A stretch of DNA of 64,000 nucleotides from Paracidovorax avenae ATCC 19860 (GTDB lineage Bacteria > Pseudomonadota > Gammaproteobacteria > Burkholderiales > Burkholderiaceae_C): contig NC_015138.1 in NCBI RefSeq assembly GCF_000176855.2, forward strand, positions 5,418,171 through 5,482,170, written 5' to 3'. Each line of letters starts with the position of its first letter. Positions within the stretch are counted from its first letter, which is position 1. Positions 39,552 to 47,297 of the stretch are shown here, piece by piece. The notes under the pieces are model-generated. The model was given only the letters and a program-made list of their open reading frames with translations. It was not told the DNA's origin and did no database searches. Position numbers and translations under genes: made by a program.

Positions 39552-40940
39552 ATGCGCTACCACGCGACCCTGGGCGGCCAGGGCCATGCCTTCGACGACC
39601 TCCGCCAGGTGATGGCCCACGCCAGCCCGGCGCGCTCGGGCGACTACCTGGCCGGCGTGGGCGCGGCCACCGCGCAGCAGCGCATGGCCGCGCGCCACGT
39701 GCTGGCCGACCTGCCGCTCGCCACCTTCCTGAACGAGGCCTTGGTGCCCTACGAGGACGATGCCATCACCCGCCTCGTCATCGACGGCCACGATGCCGCC
39801 GCCTTCGCGCCCATCCGCCATATGACGGTGGGCGACTGGCGCAACTGGCTGCTGGGCGACGAGGCCACGCCAGAGGCACTGGCCGCCCTCGCGCCCGGGC
39901 TCACGCCCGAGATGGTGTCGGCCGTGAGCAAGATCATGCGCAACCAGGACCTGATCGCCGTGGCCCGCAAGTGCCGCGTGGTCACGCGTTTCCGCAACAC
40001 GCTGGGCCTGGCTGGCCGCACCGCCGTGCGGCTGCAGCCCAACCACCCCACCGACGACCTGCGCGGCGTGGCCGCCTCGGTGCTGGACGGGCTGATGCTG
40101 GGCGCGGGCGACGCGGTGATCGGCATCAACCCGGTGTCCGACAGCATGGCCACGCTGGAGGGCCTGTGCCGCATGTTCGACACGCTGATCCAGGGCCTGG
40201 AGATTCCCACCCAGGCCTGCGTGCTGACCCACGTCACCAACACGCTGCAGTTGATGAACGCGGGCGTGCCGGTGGACCTGGTGTTCCAGTCCATCGGCGG
40301 AACCGAGAAGACCAACAGCGGCTTCGGCGTGAGCATCTCCGTGCTCGACGAGGCCTACGACGCCGCCCTGCAGCTGCGGCGCGGCACCGTGGGCGACAAC
40401 GTCATGTACTTCGAAACCGGCCAGGGCAGCGCCCTGTCGGCCGGAGGCCACCACGGCGTGGACCAGCAGACCTGCGAGGTGCGCGCCTATGCGCTGGCGC
40501 GCCGCTACCACCCGCTGCTGGTGAACACGGTGGTGGGCTTCATCGGCCCCGAATACCTCTACGACGGCAAGCAGATCATCCGCGCCGGGCTGGAGGACCA
40601 CTTCTGCGGCAAGCTGATGGGCCTGCCCATGGGCTGCGACATCTGCTACACCAACCATGCCGAGGCCGACCAGGACGACATGGACACGCTGCTGGTGCTC
40701 CTGGCCACGGCCGGGCTCAACTTCCTCATCGGCGTGCCGGGGGCGGACGACATCATGCTCAACTACCAGAGCACCTCCTTCCACGACGCGCTCTTCCTGC
40801 GCGACACGCTGGGCCTGCAGCGCGCCCCTGAATTCGAGGCCTGGCTGCAGCGCCAGGGCCTGACCACGGCCCAGGGCCGGCTGCGCGACGGCGCCGCACC
40901 GCTGGCGCTGGCGCAAGTGCTGGACACGCAGGCCCACTGA
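39552..40940 (+). CDS. eutB: Ethanolamine ammonia-lyase large subunit
   Basis: A 462-residue EutB, the TIM-barrel catalytic subunit of adenosylcobalamin-dependent ethanolamine ammonia-lyase, which converts ethanolamine to acetaldehyde and ammonia. Family segments include DEATPEALAALAPGLTPEMV, AVSKIMRNQDLI, GINPVSDSM, QSIGGTEKTNSGFGV and PMGCDICYTNHAEADQDD. A GAAGGGA ribosome site precedes the start. It lies between the permease and eutC. Confidence 0.95.
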   Translation: MRYHATLGGQGHAFDDLRQVMAHASPARSGDYLAGVGAATAQQRMAARHVLADLPLATFLNEALVPYEDDAITRLVIDGHDAAAFAPIRHMTVGDWRNWLLGDEATPEALAALAPGLTPEMVSAVSKIMRNQDLIAVARKCRVVTRFRNTLGLAGRTAVRLQPNHPTDDLRGVAASVLDGLMLGAGDAVIGINPVSDSMATLEGLCRMFDTLIQGLEIPTQACVLTHVTNTLQLMNAGVPVDLVFQSIGGTEKTNSGFGVSISVLDEAYDAALQLRRGTVGDNVMYFETGQGSALSAGGHHGVDQQTCEVRAYALARRYHPLLVNTVVGFIGPEYLYDGKQIIRAGLEDHFCGKLMGLPMGCDICYTNHAEADQDDMDTLLVLLATAGLNFLIGVPGADDIMLNYQSTSFHDALFLRDTLGLQRAPEFEAWLQRQGLTTAQGRLRDGAAPLALAQVLDTQAH

Positions 40941-40981
40941 AGAGCCCCACTGCCCCCAATGCCCCTTCCGCACGGATCGAC

Positions 40982-41851
40982 ATGGACGACTCTTCCCGCG
41001 ACGATCAAGCCGCCGACGCCATGCCAGCGCCCCTGCCGGCGGCCACGGATTCGCAGCCCGGCGTGACTGCCATGCCCTGGCACCACTGGCGCCAGGCCAC
41101 GCCCGCGCGCATCGCCCTGGGCCGCGCCGGCGTGGCGGTCCCCACCGACGAGGCGCTGCGCTTCGGCTGGGCGCACGCCATGGCCCGCGACGCCATCCAT
41201 GCGCCACTGGACACCGAGGCCCTGGCCGCAGCACTGCGCGACGCCGGGCATGAGGTGCTGCAGGCCCGCAGCCGCGCCGAAGACCGCGCCACCTACCTGC
41301 GCCGCCCCGACCTGGGCCGCCAGCTGCATCCGGAAGACGCCATGGCCCTGCAGGCGCATGCCGCGCAGGCCGGGGCGCCGAAGCCCACGCTGTGCGTGGT
41401 GGTGGGCGACGGCCTTTCGTCGCTCGCCGTGCAGCGCCACGCCGTGCCGCTGCTGCAGGCGCTGGTGCCGCTGCTGCCGCCGGAGGCCACCATCGCGCCC
41501 GTCGTGGTCGTGCGCCAGGCCCGCGTGGCGGTGGCCGACGAGGTGGGCGAGTTGCTGGGCGCGGACATGAGCGCCATGCTGATCGGCGAGCGGCCGGGCC
41601 TGAGTTCGCCCGACAGCCTGGGCATCTACCTCACGCACGCCCCCCGGCGCGGGCGCAGCGACGCGGAGCGCAACTGCATCTCCAACGTGCGGGCCGAGGG
41701 CCTGGGCCATGCCGCCGCCGCCTTCAAGCTCGACTGGCTGATGCGCCAGGCCCGGCGGCTGGGCGCCACGGGCGTGGCGCTCAAGGACGACAGCGACGCC
41801 GAGTGGGCCCTGCAGGCACAGCGGGCGTCAGCGCGGCTGGGCGGTGGCTGA
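40982..41851 (+). CDS. eutC: Ethanolamine ammonia-lyase small subunit
   Basis: A 289-residue EutC, the small subunit that completes the cobalamin site. It shows TPARIALGRAGVAVPTDEALRFGWAHA, RPDLGRQLHPEDA, VVVGDGLSSLAVQRHA, IGERPGLSSPDSLGIYLTHAPR and NCISNVRAEGL, all conserved blocks of the family. The first ~35 residues are a variable acidic/Pro extension. The 3' end overlaps the convergent GGDEF gene by 24 bases. No eutA reactivase, acetaldehyde dehydrogenase or shell gene is in the cluster. Confidence 0.95.
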   Translation: MDDSSRDDQAADAMPAPLPAATDSQPGVTAMPWHHWRQATPARIALGRAGVAVPTDEALRFGWAHAMARDAIHAPLDTEALAAALRDAGHEVLQARSRAEDRATYLRRPDLGRQLHPEDAMALQAHAAQAGAPKPTLCVVVGDGLSSLAVQRHAVPLLQALVPLLPPEATIAPVVVVRQARVAVADEVGELLGADMSAMLIGERPGLSSPDSLGIYLTHAPRRGRSDAERNCISNVRAEGLGHAAAAFKLDWLMRQARRLGATGVALKDDSDAEWALQAQRASARLGGG

Positions 41852-43036
41852 ATCCGCCCCCGGGCCGCCTGCCGCAGGCCGCGGTGCCTCGGCCGCGGCC
41901 ACCTGGTTGCGTCCCGCGCGCTTGGCGCGGTACATGGCCTCGTCCGCAGCCGCGACCAGCCCGTCCCAGCGATCGCCGGGCTCGAGCACGCCGCCGGCCA
42001 CGCCAATGCTGAGGGTGACGGGCACGGTGCGGCCCACGAATTCGAAATGCGCCTGCTCCACCGCGGCGCGCAACTCGCCCGCCAGCACCAGCGCGCCAGC
42101 CAGCGGAGTGCGCGGCAGCAGCACCAGGAACTCCTCGCCGCCATAACGGCCGATGAGGTCCTGCGATCGCAGCCGCTCGCCCAGCACATCGACGACGCCG
42201 CACAGCACCTGGTCCCCCGCCAGGTGGCCCAGGCCGTCATTGATGCGCTTGAAATGGTCGATGTCCAGCATCATCACCGACAGCGGCTCGCCCGAGCGCA
42301 CGGCCTGCGCCACGCAGCGGTCCAGCGCCGCGATGGTCGCCCGGCGGTTGGGCACGTCCGTGAGCGGATCCCGCGCGGCCATGCGCTCGTTGGCGGCATC
42401 GGCGCGGTCACGGGCCATGAAAATGAAACCGAAGGACGAGGCCTGGACCGTGACGAAGGTGGCGAGGAAAGTCGCGTGCTGCCAGAAATTCGCCGCCAGC
42501 AGGCCGGAAGCCGGCATGTGCCCCGTGATCGCCGCCAGCGCCCTCACCACCAGCACGGCGGCCTGCAGCCAGATGCCCGCCGCCACCATGCGCGCGCCAT
42601 AACCTTCGGAGGGGTGCCGGCCGAGCGTCCACAGCACCAGCCCCAGCTGGGCCGGATAGATGAGGCCCGCCAGCACCAGCCGGGCCGTGTAGTCCCCCAG
42701 GAAGGCCACGAACAGGACGATCGTCAGCAGGACCGGCGGCACGGTGTGCAACCACGGCACCGGCCGCCGCAGGAACTGGTACACGGCCGCCAGCAGGCTC
42801 GCGAACACTCCGGCGAGCAGGCCGTTGGCCACCACGACCGACAGCACATCAGGAATGCGGCCGCGCAGCGCAAGCAGCACGTAGGCCAGCGACTGCATCA
42901 GCAGGGCCGCCGCCCACAGGCCCAGCCCCTCGCGGCGGCGGCGGGCTGCCACCAGCAGCAGCCCGGCCGCCATCACCAGCGAGCCCACGACGGTCATCAC
43001 CAGCATGGTCGGCAGGTGCAGCAAGGACTCGGACAT
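41828..43036 (-). CDS. Membrane-bound GGDEF diguanylate cyclase
   Basis: A 402-residue protein with seven or so membrane helices (residues of about 10-220) followed by a GGDEF domain: DPLTDVPNRRATIAALDR, LDIDHFKRINDGLGHLAGD and GRYGGEEFLVLLP. An RSQD I-site sits five residues before GGEEF. I chose ATG 43036 (MSESLLHLPTMLVMT) because the residues encoded further upstream are not conserved-looking. It overlaps eutC convergently and lies 120 bases downstream of metW on the same strand. This is the third complete cyclase in the window. Confidence 0.88.
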   Translation of the reverse strand: MSESLLHLPTMLVMTVVGSLVMAAGLLLVAARRRREGLGLWAAALLMQSLAYVLLALRGRIPDVLSVVVANGLLAGVFASLLAAVYQFLRRPVPWLHTVPPVLLTIVLFVAFLGDYTARLVLAGLIYPAQLGLVLWTLGRHPSEGYGARMVAAGIWLQAAVLVVRALAAITGHMPASGLLAANFWQHATFLATFVTVQASSFGFIFMARDRADAANERMAARDPLTDVPNRRATIAALDRCVAQAVRSGEPLSVMMLDIDHFKRINDGLGHLAGDQVLCGVVDVLGERLRSQDLIGRYGGEEFLVLLPRTPLAGALVLAGELRAAVEQAHFEFVGRTVPVTLSIGVAGGVLEPGDRWDGLVAAADEAMYRAKRAGRNQVAAAEAPRPAAGGPGADSATAQPR

Positions 43037-43156
43037 GGGCGTGGAACGAAAAAAGAACGGTCGTGCGGGCGCAGGAGAATACGCGAACGCGCCGCTGCAT
43101 GCTACCGCCATGGCCGCCGGCTGCAGGAATTCCGGCGTGCAGTGCGCCGGAGCACC

Positions 43157-43741
43157 TCAATCGTGTTCGAAATGGAACACGGCCGTGCCGGCCATCGCGT
43201 TGGGCATCCAGCGCACCTCACGCCCGTTCTGCAGGCCGAACGCGTCGAGCACGCGCAGGCGGTTCTTGTGCGCGAGCACCTCGAAATCCTTGAACGTGCC
43301 GACACGGATGTTGGGCGTGTCGTACCACTGGTAGGGCAGCCGCCGCGTCACGGGCATGCGCCCGCGCAGGACAGACAGCCGGTTGGGCCAGTGCGCGAAA
43401 TTCGGGAACGCGACGATGCCGGCCCGCCCCACCCGCGCCGTCTCGCGCAGCATCACCTCCGCGTTGCGCAGGTGCTGCAGCGTGTCGATCTGCAGGACCA
43501 TGTCGAACGCGTTGTCGCCGAACATCGCGAGGCCCTCGTCCAGGTTGAGCTGCACCACGTTCACCCCGCGGCGCACGCACGCCAGCACGTTCGCGTCGTC
43601 GATCTCGACGCCGTAGCCCGTGCAGCCGCGCTCGCGCCGCAGCATGTCGAGCAGCGCGCCGTCGCCACAGCCCAGGTCGAGCACGCGCGCGCCATGGGGC
43701 ACGAGGCGCGCAATCGCGTGCATGGTGGATGGATCGCTCAT
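43157..43741 (-). CDS. metW: MetW methionine-biosynthesis methyltransferase-like protein
   Basis: A 194-residue MetW with a class I methyltransferase fold: [33 protein letters not shown] and [15 protein letters not shown], then the family-specific [19 protein letters not shown] and [11 protein letters not shown]. MetW partners MetX in homoserine acylation in several proteobacteria and is required for its full activity, although its own methyl acceptor is unknown. It overlaps metX by 4 bases and is co-transcribed with it under the SAM-II riboswitch. Confidence 0.95.
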   Translation of the reverse strand: MSDPSTMHAIARLVPHGARVLDLGCGDGALLDMLRRERGCTGYGVEIDDANVLACVRRGVNVVQLNLDEGLAMFGDNAFDMVLQIDTLQHLRNAEVMLRETARVGRAGIVAFPNFAHWPNRLSVLRGRMPVTRRLPYQWYDTPNIRVGTFKDFEVLAHKNRLRVLDAFGLQNGREVRWMPNAMAGTAVFHFEHD

Positions 43742-44868
43742 GCGGCGGTCTCCCTGGCAATGCCGTCGAAGTAGGAACGCATCACGCCCATGTAGCGCGC
43801 ATCGTCGAGCAGGAAGGCATCGTGGCCGTGGGGGGCATCGATCTCGGCGTAGCTCACGTCGCGCCGGTTCTCCAGCAGGGCCTTGACGATCTCCCGGCTG
43901 CGCGCGGGCGAGAAGCGCCAGTCGGTGGTGAAGCTCACCAGCAGGAACCTCGCCTGGGCGCGGGCGAGCGCCAGCGTGAGGTTGCCGCCGAAGGCGAGCG
44001 CCGGATCGAAGTAGTCCAGCGCCCGCGTGATGAGCAGGTAGGTGTTGGCGTCGAAGTAATCGCTGAACTTGTCGCCCTGGTAGCGCAAATAGCTCTCGAT
44101 CTGGAACTCGATGTCCTGCGTGCTGTAGCGGGGTGCCAGTCCTTCGCGCAGTTGCCGCCCGAACTTCTCGTTCATGACGTCGTCCGACAGGTACGTGATG
44201 TGGCCGATCATGCGCGCGATGCGCAGCCCCCGCTTCGGGATGGTGCCGTGGCGGTAGAAGTGCCCGCCGTGGAAGTCCGGGTCGGTGACGATCGCGCGGC
44301 GCGCCACCTCGTTGAAAGCGATGTTCTCCGCGGTGAGGTTGGGCGCGCTCGCCACCACCACCGCATGGCGCATGCGCTCGGGGTACTGCAGCGCCCACGA
44401 CAGCGCCTGCATGCCGCCCAGGCTGCCGCCCAGCACGGCGGCGAGTTGCTGCACACCCAGGCGGTCCAGCAGCCGCGCCTGGGCATCCACCCAGTCCTCC
44501 ACCGTCACCACGGGAAAGTCGGCGCCGTACACCTCGCCGGTATCCGGGTGCGTGTGCATCGGCCCCGTGGAGCCGAAGCACGAGCCCAGGTTGTTGATGC
44601 CGACCACGAAGAAGCGGTCCGTGTCCACCGGCTTGCCCGGGCCGATCATGTTGTCCCACCAGCCCTCGCTGCGGGGCTGCCCTTCGTACACGCCGGCCAC
44701 GTGGTGCGAGGCATTGAGGGCATGGCACACCAGCACCGCGTTGGAGCGGTCGGCGTTCAGGGTGCCGTAGGTTTCGTAGGCCAGCGTGTAGTCGCGGATC
44801 GATGCGCCCCCCTGCAGGGGCAGCGGCTCCGCGAAGTGCATGGATTGCGGTGTGGCGATGAACGACAT
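43738..44868 (-). CDS. metX: Homoserine O-acyltransferase
   Basis: A 376-residue alpha/beta-hydrolase-fold MetX that acylates homoserine, the first committed step of methionine synthesis. The nucleophile elbow is [10 protein letters not shown] (serine near residue 147), the oxyanion region [10 protein letters not shown] and the C-terminal catalytic His in [10 protein letters not shown]. Whether acetyl-CoA or succinyl-CoA is used cannot be settled by eye. No Shine-Dalgarno precedes the ATG; a terminator hairpin ends only six bases upstream of it, as part of a SAM-II riboswitch. The gene is followed by metW with a 4-base overlap. Confidence 0.94.
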   Translation of the reverse strand: MSFIATPQSMHFAEPLPLQGGASIRDYTLAYETYGTLNADRSNAVLVCHALNASHHVAGVYEGQPRSEGWWDNMIGPGKPVDTDRFFVVGINNLGSCFGSTGPMHTHPDTGEVYGADFPVVTVEDWVDAQARLLDRLGVQQLAAVLGGSLGGMQALSWALQYPERMRHAVVVASAPNLTAENIAFNEVARRAIVTDPDFHGGHFYRHGTIPKRGLRIARMIGHITYLSDDVMNEKFGRQLREGLAPRYSTQDIEFQIESYLRYQGDKFSDYFDANTYLLITRALDYFDPALAFGGNLTLALARAQARFLLVSFTTDWRFSPARSREIVKALLENRRDVSYAEIDAPHGHDAFLLDDARYMGVMRSYFDGIARETAA

Positions 44869-44873
44869 GGATG

Positions 44874-44906
44874 AAAAAACCCGGCATCGCTAAAAACGAG
44901 GCCGGG
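44874..44906 (-). terminator. Riboswitch-controlled terminator before metX
   Basis: On the minus strand CCCGGC (44906-44901) pairs with GCCGGG (44885-44880) around a 15-base loop and is followed by six T residues (44879-44874), then CATCC and the metX ATG. It follows the SAM-II aptamer by about 22 bases, so it is the probable expression platform. Confidence 0.75.
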
Positions 44907-44928
44907 TCGTCGCACTGCACCAACGGTC

Positions 44929-44983
44929 GGGTCTTTAGCTGGATTTATAGAGCGCCCGCAAGCGGTGGCAAATCGGCGCGTGT
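44929..44983 (-). ncRNA. SAM-II (SAM-alpha) riboswitch aptamer
   Basis: Read on the minus strand, the leader of metX has the compact SAM-II layout: P1 arm CGCGCC, then GATTTG, a CGCTTGC loop, the returning GGGCGC arm, then ATAAAT and the hallmark AGCTAAAGA. This matches the order in the crystallised SAM-II RNA as I recall it (CGCGCUGAUUU, UUGC, GCGCG, GAUAAAU, AGCUAAAAA). SAM binding closes the pseudoknot and should lower metX-metW expression. The aptamer begins only 8 bases after the end of the upstream manganese exporter gene. Confidence 0.88.
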
Positions 44984-44990
44984 CCGGCAA

Positions 44991-45569
44991 TTATGCCAAA
45001 GGACCGGGCGCCGGTGCGAACAGCGCGACGAGCCCCAGCACCACGAAGATGACGGCCGACACCACGTGCACCGCGCGGATCGGCACGCGCCGGGTGATGC
45101 GCTCGCCCAGCCACACCACCGGCGCGTTGGCGAGCATCATGCCCAGCGTCGTGCCCGCCACGACCCAGAAATAGGCGCTGTACTGGGCGGCCAGCATGAC
45201 GGTGGCCACCTGCGTCTTGTCGCCCATCTCGGCGAGGAAGAACGCCACCACCGTGGTGCCGAACACGCCGAAGCGAGGGGTGCCGCCCGTCTCGTCGTCG
45301 TCCAGCTTGTCGGGAATGAGCATCCACACCGCCATGGCGATGAAGGACAGGCCGAGGATCCAGCGCAGCACCTGCGGCCCGATGACCGTGGTCACCCAGG
45401 CGCCCACGGCGCCGGCGAGCGCGTGGTTGGCGGTGGTGGCCACCAGGATGCCCAGCACGATGGGCCAGGGCTTGCGGAACCGGGCCGCCAGGACGAGGGA
45501 GAGGAGTTGGGTCTTGTCGCCCATCTCCGCGAGCGCGACGATGGACGTGGATACGAGGAAAGCTTCCAT
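44991..45569 (-). CDS. GDT1/TMEM165-family manganese exporter (UPF0016)
   Basis: A 192-residue membrane protein made of two homologous halves, each with three helices and the signature EMGDKTQ (residues 15-21, LAEMGDKTQLLSL, and about 111-117, LAEMGDKTQVATV). GDT1 family proteins are cation transporters; bacterial members export Mn2+. A yybP-ykoY (Mn2+) riboswitch lies directly upstream, giving strong independent support for a manganese role. The C-terminal stop codon overlaps a CATAAT that may be the -10 of metX. Confidence 0.93.
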   Translation of the reverse strand: MEAFLVSTSIVALAEMGDKTQLLSLVLAARFRKPWPIVLGILVATTANHALAGAVGAWVTTVIGPQVLRWILGLSFIAMAVWMLIPDKLDDDETGGTPRFGVFGTTVVAFFLAEMGDKTQVATVMLAAQYSAYFWVVAGTTLGMMLANAPVVWLGERITRRVPIRAVHVVSAVIFVVLGLVALFAPAPGPLA

Positions 45570-45605
45570 GGGGTGGGGTTATCCGGCCGGATAGGTGGAC
45601 AGACA

Positions 45606-45766
45606 GCATTGACTGCGCCCCGACTCCGGCCTTGGGATCGGTGCACAGTCAATGGTCTCGCCCAGTCCGGCTGAACCGCGTGCGCCATGGGCCGCGAGGG
45701 CCCAAGTTTGTTGACGCATGCCCCCGTGCGCGCATGGCGCCGGGCGGGCTACTCCCCAGAGACTGC
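45606..45766 (-). ncRNA. yybP-ykoY manganese riboswitch
   Basis: On the minus strand the 5' leader of the GDT1-family gene carries the two invariant yybP-ykoY segments: GGGGAGTAG (45757-45749) and GCGAGACC (45661-45654). GCAGTC (45766-45761) and GACTGT (45650-45645) can close the P1 stem. The same ATTGACTG (45653-45646) can instead pair with a downstream CAGTCAAT (45615-45608), giving a mutually exclusive switch. Mn2+ binding favours P1 and should turn the exporter on. A TACAAT (45776-45771) ten bases upstream is a likely -10 box. Confidence 0.92.
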
Positions 45767-45776
45767 CGCGATTGTA

Positions 45777-46035
45777 GTGCAACCAGGGCAGCCGCTCCGC
45801 AGGGCGTTCAGCCCGTCAGCTGGCGCAAAGTTCGGGTAAATACCCATGATGAACGTTGCAGGCGCGCCAATTTCCACGGGCCGGATCAGAACAATTGGTT
45901 GATAATGGTCCGGTCTTTCTGCTTGCAGGAAGCAAATTGCGGTGATTGGTCGGTTTCGCGTCTCTGAAATTCGTCACAGGTTTGCTGGTTGCGTCGGGCT
46001 CCATCGCGTTTTCATGTTTCTTTAAGGAGTCCTTC
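45777..46035 (+). promoter_or_regulatory. Promoter and long leader of the first RRM gene
   Basis: No gene. A GATAAT (45901-45906) is a -10 candidate without a convincing -35. The following ~120-base leader ends GGCTCCATCG, a T-rich run and AAGGAGTCC before the ATG; the same order recurs before the second RRM gene (46622-46672). Long structured leaders are usual for cold-inducible RNA-binding proteins. Confidence 0.4.
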
Positions 46036-46410
46036 ATGGGCAACAAACTCTACGTGGGCAACCTGCCCTATTCCTTCCGCGATGAAGACCTGCAACAGAC
46101 GTTCAGCCAGTACGGCAATGTCAACAGCGCCAAGGTCATGATGGAACGCGACACCGGCCGCTCCAAGGGCTTCGGCTTCGTCGAGATGGGCAGCGATGCC
46201 GAGGCGCAAGCCGCCATCCAGGGCGCGCACGGCCAGAACTTCGGCGGCCGCGACCTCGTGGTCAACGAAGCCCGTCCGATGGAACCCCGTCCCCCCCGCA
46301 GCGGTGGCTTCGGTGGCGGCAATGGCGGCGGCTTCGGCGGTGGCCGCAGCGGCGGCGGTGGCTACGGTGGCGGCAATGGCGGTGGCTACGGCGGCGGCCG
46401 CGGCTACTGA
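46036..46410 (+). CDS. Glycine-rich RRM RNA-binding protein (first copy)
   Basis: A 124-residue protein with one RNA-recognition motif (residues of about 2-80) and a Gly-rich RGG-like tail (GGG(N/F/Y)GGG repeats). The RNP-2 motif is LYVGNLPY and RNP-1 is KGFGFVEM. Such proteins bind single-stranded RNA and in bacteria are often induced by cold. An AAGGAG site precedes ATG 46036. A second, 172-residue paralogue follows after a terminator; their RRMs are nearly identical and the leaders are also related, so this is a tandem duplication. Confidence 0.93.
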   Translation: MGNKLYVGNLPYSFRDEDLQQTFSQYGNVNSAKVMMERDTGRSKGFGFVEMGSDAEAQAAIQGAHGQNFGGRDLVVNEARPMEPRPPRSGGFGGGNGGGFGGGRSGGGGYGGGNGGGYGGGRGY

Positions 46411-46443
46411 TCCACCAGCAACCTCCGGGTTGCAAACGGATAC

Positions 46444-46473
46444 AAAAAAGGGCCTCTCCGGGCCCTTTTTTTA
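46444..46473 (+). terminator. Intrinsic terminator of first RRM gene
   Basis: AAAAAAGGGCC (46444-46454) pairs with GGCCCTTTTTT (46461-46471) around a 6-base loop with a run of seven T residues. It is a strong, probably bidirectional, terminator 33 bases after the stop. Confidence 0.92.
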
Positions 46474-46507
46474 TTGATGCGCAGCTGTGGCAAGAGTGTG
46501 GTAAGGC

Positions 46508-46538
46508 TTGATCTTTTCGGGGCTTTATGGCCCATAAT
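46508..46538 (+). promoter_or_regulatory. Candidate promoter of second RRM gene
   Basis: TTGATC (46508-46513) and CATAAT (46533-46538) are spaced by 19 bases, slightly long. They sit between the terminator of the first copy and the conserved leader of the second copy, so the second gene is probably transcribed independently with a ~130-base leader. Confidence 0.4.
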
Positions 46539-46672
46539 GCTTCGGCGAAAAATGTTTTTTCGCGTTGCATTGCGGGGATCCGTCAGTTTCGCGCGTAGGG
46601 GCTCTTTGTGACCGACCGGCTGCGTTTTCGGGACTCCATCGCTTTTTCCATGTGTTTTTGAGGAGTCCCGTG

Positions 46673-47191
46673 ATGGGCAACAAACTGTACGTCGGCAACC
46701 TGCCGTACTCCGTTCGCGACAACGATCTCGAGCAGGCGTTCGGCCAGTTCGGCGCCGTGACCAGCGCCAAGGTCATGATGGAACGCGACACCGGCCGCTC
46801 CAAGGGCTTCGGCTTCGTGGAGATGGGCAGCGACGCCGAAGCGCAGGCCGCCATCAATGGCATGAACGGCCAGGCCCTGGGCGGCCGCAGCATCGTCGTG
46901 AACGAGGCGCGCCCCATGGAGCCGCGCCCGCCCCGTAGCGGTGGCGGGTTCGGCGGTGGTGGTGGTGGCGGCGGCTACGGTGGTGGCCGCAGCGGCGGTG
47001 GCGGCGGCTATGGCGGTGGCCGTGGTGACGGCGGCGGCGGTTACGGCGGTGGCCGTGGCGGCGACAGCGGCGGCGGCTACGGTGGCCGCGGCGACGGCGG
47101 CTTCCGCAGTCCGTACGGCTCGGGCGCTCGCAATGGCGGCGGCGGTGGTGGCCGCGGCGGCTACGGCGGCGGCAACAACGGCGGCTATTGA
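46673..47191 (+). CDS. Glycine-rich RRM RNA-binding protein (second copy)
   Basis: A 172-residue paralogue of the preceding protein: the same RRM (LYVGNLPYSVRDNDLEQ, KGFGFVEMGSDAEAQAAINGMNGQ) followed by a tail twice as long, dominated by GGG(Y/F)GGGR repeats with several RGG/RGD units. GTG 46670 lies just before ATG 46673; GAGGAG upstream fits the ATG. The longer tail may give stronger RNA binding or self-association than in the first copy. Confidence 0.93.
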   Translation: MGNKLYVGNLPYSVRDNDLEQAFGQFGAVTSAKVMMERDTGRSKGFGFVEMGSDAEAQAAINGMNGQALGGRSIVVNEARPMEPRPPRSGGGFGGGGGGGGYGGGRSGGGGGYGGGRGDGGGGYGGGRGGDSGGGYGGRGDGGFRSPYGSGARNGGGGGGRGGYGGGNNGGY

Positions 47192-47252
47192 GCCCCCTGC
47201 CGGCCTGGACCTCCCACGGGGTCCTTGCCGGCCAGCCACTCCAAGGTTTTCC

Positions 47253-47277
47253 AGGCCCCTGTCACAGGGGCCTTTTT
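47253..47277. terminator. Terminator between second RRM gene and SDR gene
   Basis: AGGCCCCTG (47253-47261) and CAGGGGCCT (47265-47273) form a perfect 9-bp stem with a TCA loop, followed by five T residues. It lies between convergent genes and ends the RRM transcript. Confidence 0.9.
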
Positions 47278-47297
47278 CTTTCCCCGGTGGCAGGCGA

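Noticed and set aside
43742..44923. Open frame extending metW upstream through the whole metX region
   Set aside because: It is antiphase to metX, Arg/Gly/Pro-rich, and metX has full motif support. metW starts at 43741 with its family N-terminus.
44944..44971. A -35/-10 promoter (TTGCCA, TATAAA, 16-base spacing) before metX on the minus strand
   Set aside because: The same bases form the SAM-II aptamer (loop and ATAAAT segment), which explains them better. The promoter is more likely just upstream, at the CATAAT overlapping the exporter stop.
46920..47188. Tandem GGC/GGT-rich repeats that could be read as a DNA repeat array
   Set aside because: They encode the Gly-rich RGG tail of the RRM protein; unit length is irregular and fits protein low complexity, not CRISPR or VNTR.
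46583..47239. Minus-strand frame rich in Ala-Thr/Ala-Ala repeats opposite the second RRM gene
   Set aside because: It is the complement of Gly-rich codon repeats and has no start signal; low complexity arises from the real gene's tail.
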